This document shows, one piece after another, positions 60,358 through 64,000 of a stretch of DNA of 64,000 nucleotides; position 1 is the first letter of the stretch, and every line of letters begins with the position of its first letter. A program made the position numbers and the translations under genes. The notes under the pieces are model-generated. The model worked only from the letters and a program-made list of their open reading frames with translations, made no database searches and was not told the origin of the DNA. The stretch lies in NCBI GenBank assembly GCA_947489525.1, contig CANLDW010000001.1, positions 1-64,000 on the forward strand. The letters are read 5' to 3'. Source of the DNA: an uncultured Psychrobacter sp. (GTDB lineage Bacteria > Pseudomonadota > Gammaproteobacteria > Pseudomonadales > Moraxellaceae).

Positions 60358-60899
60358 TTAGATCGTCCATTGATCGTTAACAATAGCCACAAGATAAGGC
60401 TTACCTTGATAATCGTCGAACACGAGGCGCAAGCTGTACCAGTCCATACCGCCATATTCATCCGTTCCAGGGTAATAGAACTCTACAAAGTTATGATCGG
60501 GATATACGTCCTGTAAGTTGTTTAAACTATTACCAAAGCCTTGAAACTGATTGATAGACAGGTAAGCGCCGTTTGAGTGGCGATTAGACTGTTTTGGCTC
60601 TTTGGCATTTACCCAATTATCAGCATTGACCCAAGTATCCAGATATTCAGGCAGCGGCAGGATAAGCATCTCGCCAGTGCATGCTGAATGAACTGTGCAT
60701 GTAGCAGCGTTCGGTTAGTCGTATTTAAGGTTATAGATTCGCTATCAAAGTGATCAGTAATGCCCACGTTATTAGCAGCGTGTACAGCAGATAGCGTTGT
60801 CAAAGATAAAAGAACTGATACAGCTGTTAAAAATAAAACAGCCGTCAATAATTTTGCTGGTAGTTGAAACCTAAGTTGATGAACAAATCGTTGAGTCAT
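60358..60899 (-). pseudogene. frameshifted secreted hypothetical protein
   Basis: Two overlapping minus-strand frames form one broken gene. The 5' frame (60609-60899) begins MTQRFVHQLRFQLPAKLL with a clear signal peptide ending AVHA. It continues to about HAQFIQHA, then turns into Cys/Leu-rich out-of-frame text and stops. The 3' frame (60358 up to about 60717) reads ACTGEMLILPLPEYLDTW...YLVAIVNDQWTI, a plausible secreted domain lacking any signal of its own. The change of frame lies in 60609-60717 and needs a single-base loss or a two-base gain. A sequencing error is possible. Family not recognised. Confidence 0.65.
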
Positions 60900-61190
60900 G
60901 AGCGTCCTTGTTCAGTTTAGTTTGCCATATGATCAATTGGAAACTTAGCGATGAAGTCAGTCTTGTTTATAATTATTCTAGTACGCAGTAGAAACATCTT
61001 ATGAGTCTAGATATTTTGATGTAAATAGCAGTAATTCAAACGAGTATCGGTGAAAGCTAGTTATAAATCCATCATATCGTTTTCTCTAAAAGCCGTTGGT
61101 TTGTTTTCGCATAATGTATATTATGTTAAATAGACACTGTTTGGTAATAGCTTAAGGTGTTTAATTATCTAAGCCGAACGCTTTTATCAA
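60900..61190. other. spacer with no recognised feature
   Basis: About 290 bp between two minus-strand genes. AT-rich. No clear terminator hairpin, promoter pair or RNA was recognised. Confidence 0.3.
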
Positions 61191-62087
61191 TTAATCCGTC
61201 TCACGGTATAACGTATTGTGCGCCTCTGCCCTAAAGTCTTCAAAAGAAATCGTATCATCAGTCAGCGTTTTATCCGTATTGATAACCTCATCTGTTTTTC
61301 CTACCGCAGTAGATTTAGCTATCACACTATTATGAGCAGTATTCAATTCTGAATCGTCTAACGCTGCTGAGTCTGCTGTTTGAGCTGGTACTGTCTCTTG
61401 TGATGCGAGCTTTGAAGCGACAGACGAAGCTTCTAGCGGCACAGGTTCAGTACTCTTTTCTTTACTGTCTGTATTCATGGGCGTGTTATTAATGGATGCG
61501 TTTTGAGCGATGATACTTTGGTCTTGAGACCCTATGGGTATTATATCTGTTGCGACTAAAACGACAGCGATAACCGCACTAGAAGCCAGTCCAATAAGCG
61601 CCCCTATGATTAGCAGTTTACTATTACGGACAGGCTTATATACTTCGTTAGTCGCTATATCGTCAGTCGCTTTAGGCAAAGTGGTTTTTAAAGTATTCAT
61701 GGGCTCTACAGGAGTGCTTGTCGACGCTTCAATATTGAGTTGTTCATTATGGAGCGAATCATCTGACGCTATACCCTGTTCGTCATTATCGATTATCTGA
61801 GATTCTAAGGCATCAACTTTTATAGCGTCAGGCGCAATATTGTTGGTATTCGCATTCAGCTTTTTGTTATTTGCACGCACATAAGGCTCGTAGCTTTTAA
61901 GCTGCTCTAAATATTTAGAATTCTTATCGTTTTGGTCATTACCTTCAATACTATTAATTCGACTCAAAAAGCGCTCATAAATGCCATGACGGTTGCTGAC
62001 GTCAGTATCACTTGTGAGGTCTGTATTGTCTGTATTAATGACGCTATTCGCTTCATTCTCGGTGCTGTTACTATGTGGAAGGGTCAT
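61191..62087 (-). CDS. acidic single-span membrane protein of unknown function
   Basis: 298 residues. No family recognised. The N-terminal ~155 residues are hydrophilic, Asp/Asn/Ser-rich, and contain a helical stretch HGIYERFLSRINSIEG near residues 34-49. One membrane segment (KLLIIGALIGLASSAVIAVV) lies near residues 157-185, and the C-terminal ~115 residues are Ser/Thr/Ala-rich and acidic. The topology suggests a cytoplasmic N-terminus and a periplasmic C-terminal tail, as in some divisome or cell-envelope anchoring proteins, but nothing identifies a role. Downstream of the DUF58 gene on the same strand, 212 bp away. Confidence 0.7.
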   Translation of the reverse strand: MTLPHSNSTENEANSVINTDNTDLTSDTDVSNRHGIYERFLSRINSIEGNDQNDKNSKYLEQLKSYEPYVRANNKKLNANTNNIAPDAIKVDALESQIIDNDEQGIASDDSLHNEQLNIEASTSTPVEPMNTLKTTLPKATDDIATNEVYKPVRNSKLLIIGALIGLASSAVIAVVLVATDIIPIGSQDQSIIAQNASINNTPMNTDSKEKSTEPVPLEASSVASKLASQETVPAQTADSAALDDSELNTAHNSVIAKSTAVGKTDEVINTDKTLTDDTISFEDFRAEAHNTLYRETD

Positions 62088-62299
62088 AAAAGGATGCTAA
62101 GCCAATGAAAAAGGTAGACATTAGATACGGATTTTTTGCAAGATAGCCTCTTACCTTACTATATTACAATCAATTGAGCGCTCTACAAGCTTAAATATTA
62201 TCGATAGCGGCATTTATTTTTGTAGAAATTCCTAGTTATTGTGCTACTTATTTTTAGCAAAAATATTCAAACAAACAAAAGTAAATAATATTGTATAGT

Positions 62300-63991
62300 T
62301 TAGTGACGGCTTATAGATAAATACGCTTGAGTTAGTAGCATAGGCAAGTGACTTGCTGTCGTCTGTAAACAGAACGCACCTGTCTTTTGCTGCAAACCTT
62401 GGGCAAGCTGTAGACGGTCGCGCTGATAGTCCATAAGAGCATGATATAGTAGCGCATCGTCCATACTAGTTGGCATAATATCGCCGTATAGACGCTCAAA
62501 TATTGCCCGTTCCATAAGATTGGCAAATATGACTTTATGGCGTCTACAAAGTAAGTTGACCGCTTGTGTCAGCTCATCAGTGGCCTCAGCTCGAGTATTA
62601 GTAATCAGCACGATGACACTTCGTTTTTTTAGATTTTTAAGCAAGTTTTGCGCAGCAACGACATAATCGCTCGTTTGTATGGTTGGCTTGATATCGGCGG
62701 TTTCGTTAAGCATATCGCGGATGAGGCGACTACCCTTTTTAGGTGGCAAAAATACATCCACACCGCCAAAAGTCATCAGTCCTACGCGATCGCTTTGCTT
62801 ATTAGCAATGTAGGACAATAACAAGACGGCATTTAGTACATTGTCGAAGTACTTACCTCGGCTCGCTTGATCCAACTGCGCAGCCCCGCCCTGCCAGTCT
62901 AGCGGCGCGGTATTGATAGCCTCATCGATATCGCTATCGTTGCGGTAGACGTCTTGGTGGCGCATCTGCTCGCCACAATCGAGTAAAAACACCACGTCTT
63001 GACCGTTATCATCTTCATAGGACTTACTCATAAGCTTACGTAGACGTGAGCTGGCCTTCCAGTCAATTTGACGAATCGCGTCACCGGCGCTGTACTCACG
63101 CAGATCCAAAAAGTCATTACCTTGACCTTTTTTCATCAAGGCTTGCACGCCTGCTTGTACGCTTTTTTCAAAGATAACGGATAGCTCGTTACTCAACAAA
63201 CCTGAGAAGTCCGCTAATACGCGCAGATAGTGAGCCGTCTCAGTCTGAGCGGCGTTGGTAATCACTGTGCGCTTAAACAAATGCAGCGGCGACCATATGC
63301 GCAAATGAGCCGAACCAAAATAACCTGTACCACGCTCAACAGGCATCACCGGATACTCAATAGTGACCGAGTTTGTCTGCTGGTCTGTTGGGGACTCATG
63401 ACGACCTTGAGGTTTTATATCCGCAAGGGGCAAAGCAAGCGTTAAGGGCATCTTGTCCATCACAAGCAGTTGGTCTGGATAATCATCATAAATATCAAGA
63501 CGGATACGTTTAACCAGACCTAAGCGATAACAGGCGCTTAACAATGAGGTTAAGAAACTACTCGGCGCTTTTGCATTATCGCTATTACTAAGATTTGAAT
63601 ACGGCGAAAAACTTAGATTAACCGCAATATCTGTCGCGTGATAAATAGGCAGATTGCTGGGAAAACGGCGTTTAATCTGATAGCTGGACGCTTGGCTTAT
63701 CGCTATCAGCATAAGGATATCAAGCACACAGGCGCTAACAATGAGCGCTAATAACAGCGCTAATAACAGCGCACATAGATAATATAAAGGCTGCACAGTA
63801 GCACTTAGTATTTGCGCCCCAAAGCCTGAGGTCAGATCAAACGCGGTTGCCACGACCAGTAGCAGCCACCATGCCAAAAACAGCTGGATAAGACGGCGAC
63901 TGGGTTGGAACTGACGCAGACGCTGCCATAAGCTAAGCTTTGTAAGCTTATTGGGCAACGTTCGAGGGTTTGGGGCTAGCGCTTGGTTCAT
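62300..63991 (-). CDS. DUF58 domain membrane protein
   Basis: 563 residues. Two membrane segments near the N-terminus (about 38-58 and 67-95, the second Leu/Ala-rich and encoded by 12-bp repeats), then a long extracytoplasmic-like part and the DUF58 core FLDLREYSAGDAIRQIDWKASSRLRKLMSK near residues 290-320, followed by a VWA-like section (VVFLLDCGEQM, RVGLMTFGG). DUF58 proteins usually follow a MoxR AAA+ ATPase gene, which would lie beyond the right edge of the window. They are thought to take part in envelope-protein assembly. Confidence 0.9.
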   Translation of the reverse strand: MNQALAPNPRTLPNKLTKLSLWQRLRQFQPSRRLIQLFLAWWLLLVVATAFDLTSGFGAQILSATVQPLYYLCALLLALLLALIVSACVLDILMLIAISQASSYQIKRRFPSNLPIYHATDIAVNLSFSPYSNLSNSDNAKAPSSFLTSLLSACYRLGLVKRIRLDIYDDYPDQLLVMDKMPLTLALPLADIKPQGRHESPTDQQTNSVTIEYPVMPVERGTGYFGSAHLRIWSPLHLFKRTVITNAAQTETAHYLRVLADFSGLLSNELSVIFEKSVQAGVQALMKKGQGNDFLDLREYSAGDAIRQIDWKASSRLRKLMSKSYEDDNGQDVVFLLDCGEQMRHQDVYRNDSDIDEAINTAPLDWQGGAAQLDQASRGKYFDNVLNAVLLLSYIANKQSDRVGLMTFGGVDVFLPPKKGSRLIRDMLNETADIKPTIQTSDYVVAAQNLLKNLKKRSVIVLITNTRAEATDELTQAVNLLCRRHKVIFANLMERAIFERLYGDIMPTSMDDALLYHALMDYQRDRLQLAQGLQQKTGAFCLQTTASHLPMLLTQAYLSISRH

Positions 63992-64000
63992 GACTGTCTC

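Noticed and set aside
63735..63775. 12-bp repeats in the DUF58 gene as a mobile or regulatory element
   Set aside because: They encode a Leu/Ala-rich membrane segment; low-complexity coding explains them.

Overview
The window looks like a chromosomal segment of a Psychrobacter species (Moraxellaceae, Gammaproteobacteria). This rests on gene content and protein style rather than any database search: a ~1,600-residue NAD-dependent glutamate dehydrogenase, a single-polypeptide sulfate adenylyltransferase next to a DUF934/sulfite reductase pair, a RhlE-like cold-type DEAD helicase with an RGG tail, and moderate GC with AT-rich intergenic spaces.

Layout. 1-7.2 kb: the 3' end of dnaX with a 12-bp tandem repeat, a LysR regulator, yacG-argD, a TrmB-like methyltransferase bracketed by a 16-bp direct repeat, an ABC1 kinase and purD. 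7.6-18.4 kb: NAD-glutamate dehydrogenase, then sbcD-sbcC with a palindromic intergenic element in the gap between them. 18.5-33.0 kb: a sulfate assimilation region (cysG, cysH, DUF934, sulfite reductase, sat, two tandem sulfate-binding lipoproteins, cysT, cysW, a short cysA). Between cysG and cysH lies an accessory stretch with hicAB, an SDR oxidoreductase and an AT-rich GIY-YIG-type membrane protein. 33.2-35.5 kb: an ArsR regulator and an iron storage set (bfd and two bacterioferritin genes whose active-site residues are complementary). 35.7-50.4 kb: transporters and regulators (DHA2 MFS, YghU-type GST, DUF1176, DEAD helicase, DUF819, GNAT, LysE, TetR/HPP divergent pair with two clear palindromic operators, MocR/MFS divergent pair, EamA, DJ-1/PfpI). 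50.5-57.2 kb: a UvrA-like ATPase and a three-gene Anbu proteasome-homologue operon (ATP-grasp/alpha-E fusion, transglutaminase, Anbu). 57.2-64 kb: a second palindromic element, a RhuM-Fic protein, an SGNH esterase, MtfA, a frameshifted secreted protein, an acidic single-span membrane protein and a DUF58 protein.

How the genes work together. Sulfate is taken up by the binding proteins with CysT/CysW/CysA, activated by Sat, reduced by CysH and then by the sulfite reductase, whose siroheme is made by CysG. The bfd/bfr set stores and releases iron. SbcCD, the UvrA paralogue and the Anbu operon are separate maintenance functions.

The least explained signals are: (i) two intergenic elements that share a conserved core but carry different, perfectly self-complementary arms; (ii) a 14-bp-arm perfect palindrome inside the rhuM-fic coding sequence; (iii) the 16-bp direct repeat spaced exactly 800 bp apart around the TrmB-like gene; (iv) the complementary bacterioferritin pair; (v) the membrane-anchored GIY-YIG-like protein; and (vi) the Anbu operon with a fused ATP-grasp/alpha-E gene. 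No rRNA, tRNA, CRISPR array or complete insertion sequence was recognised.
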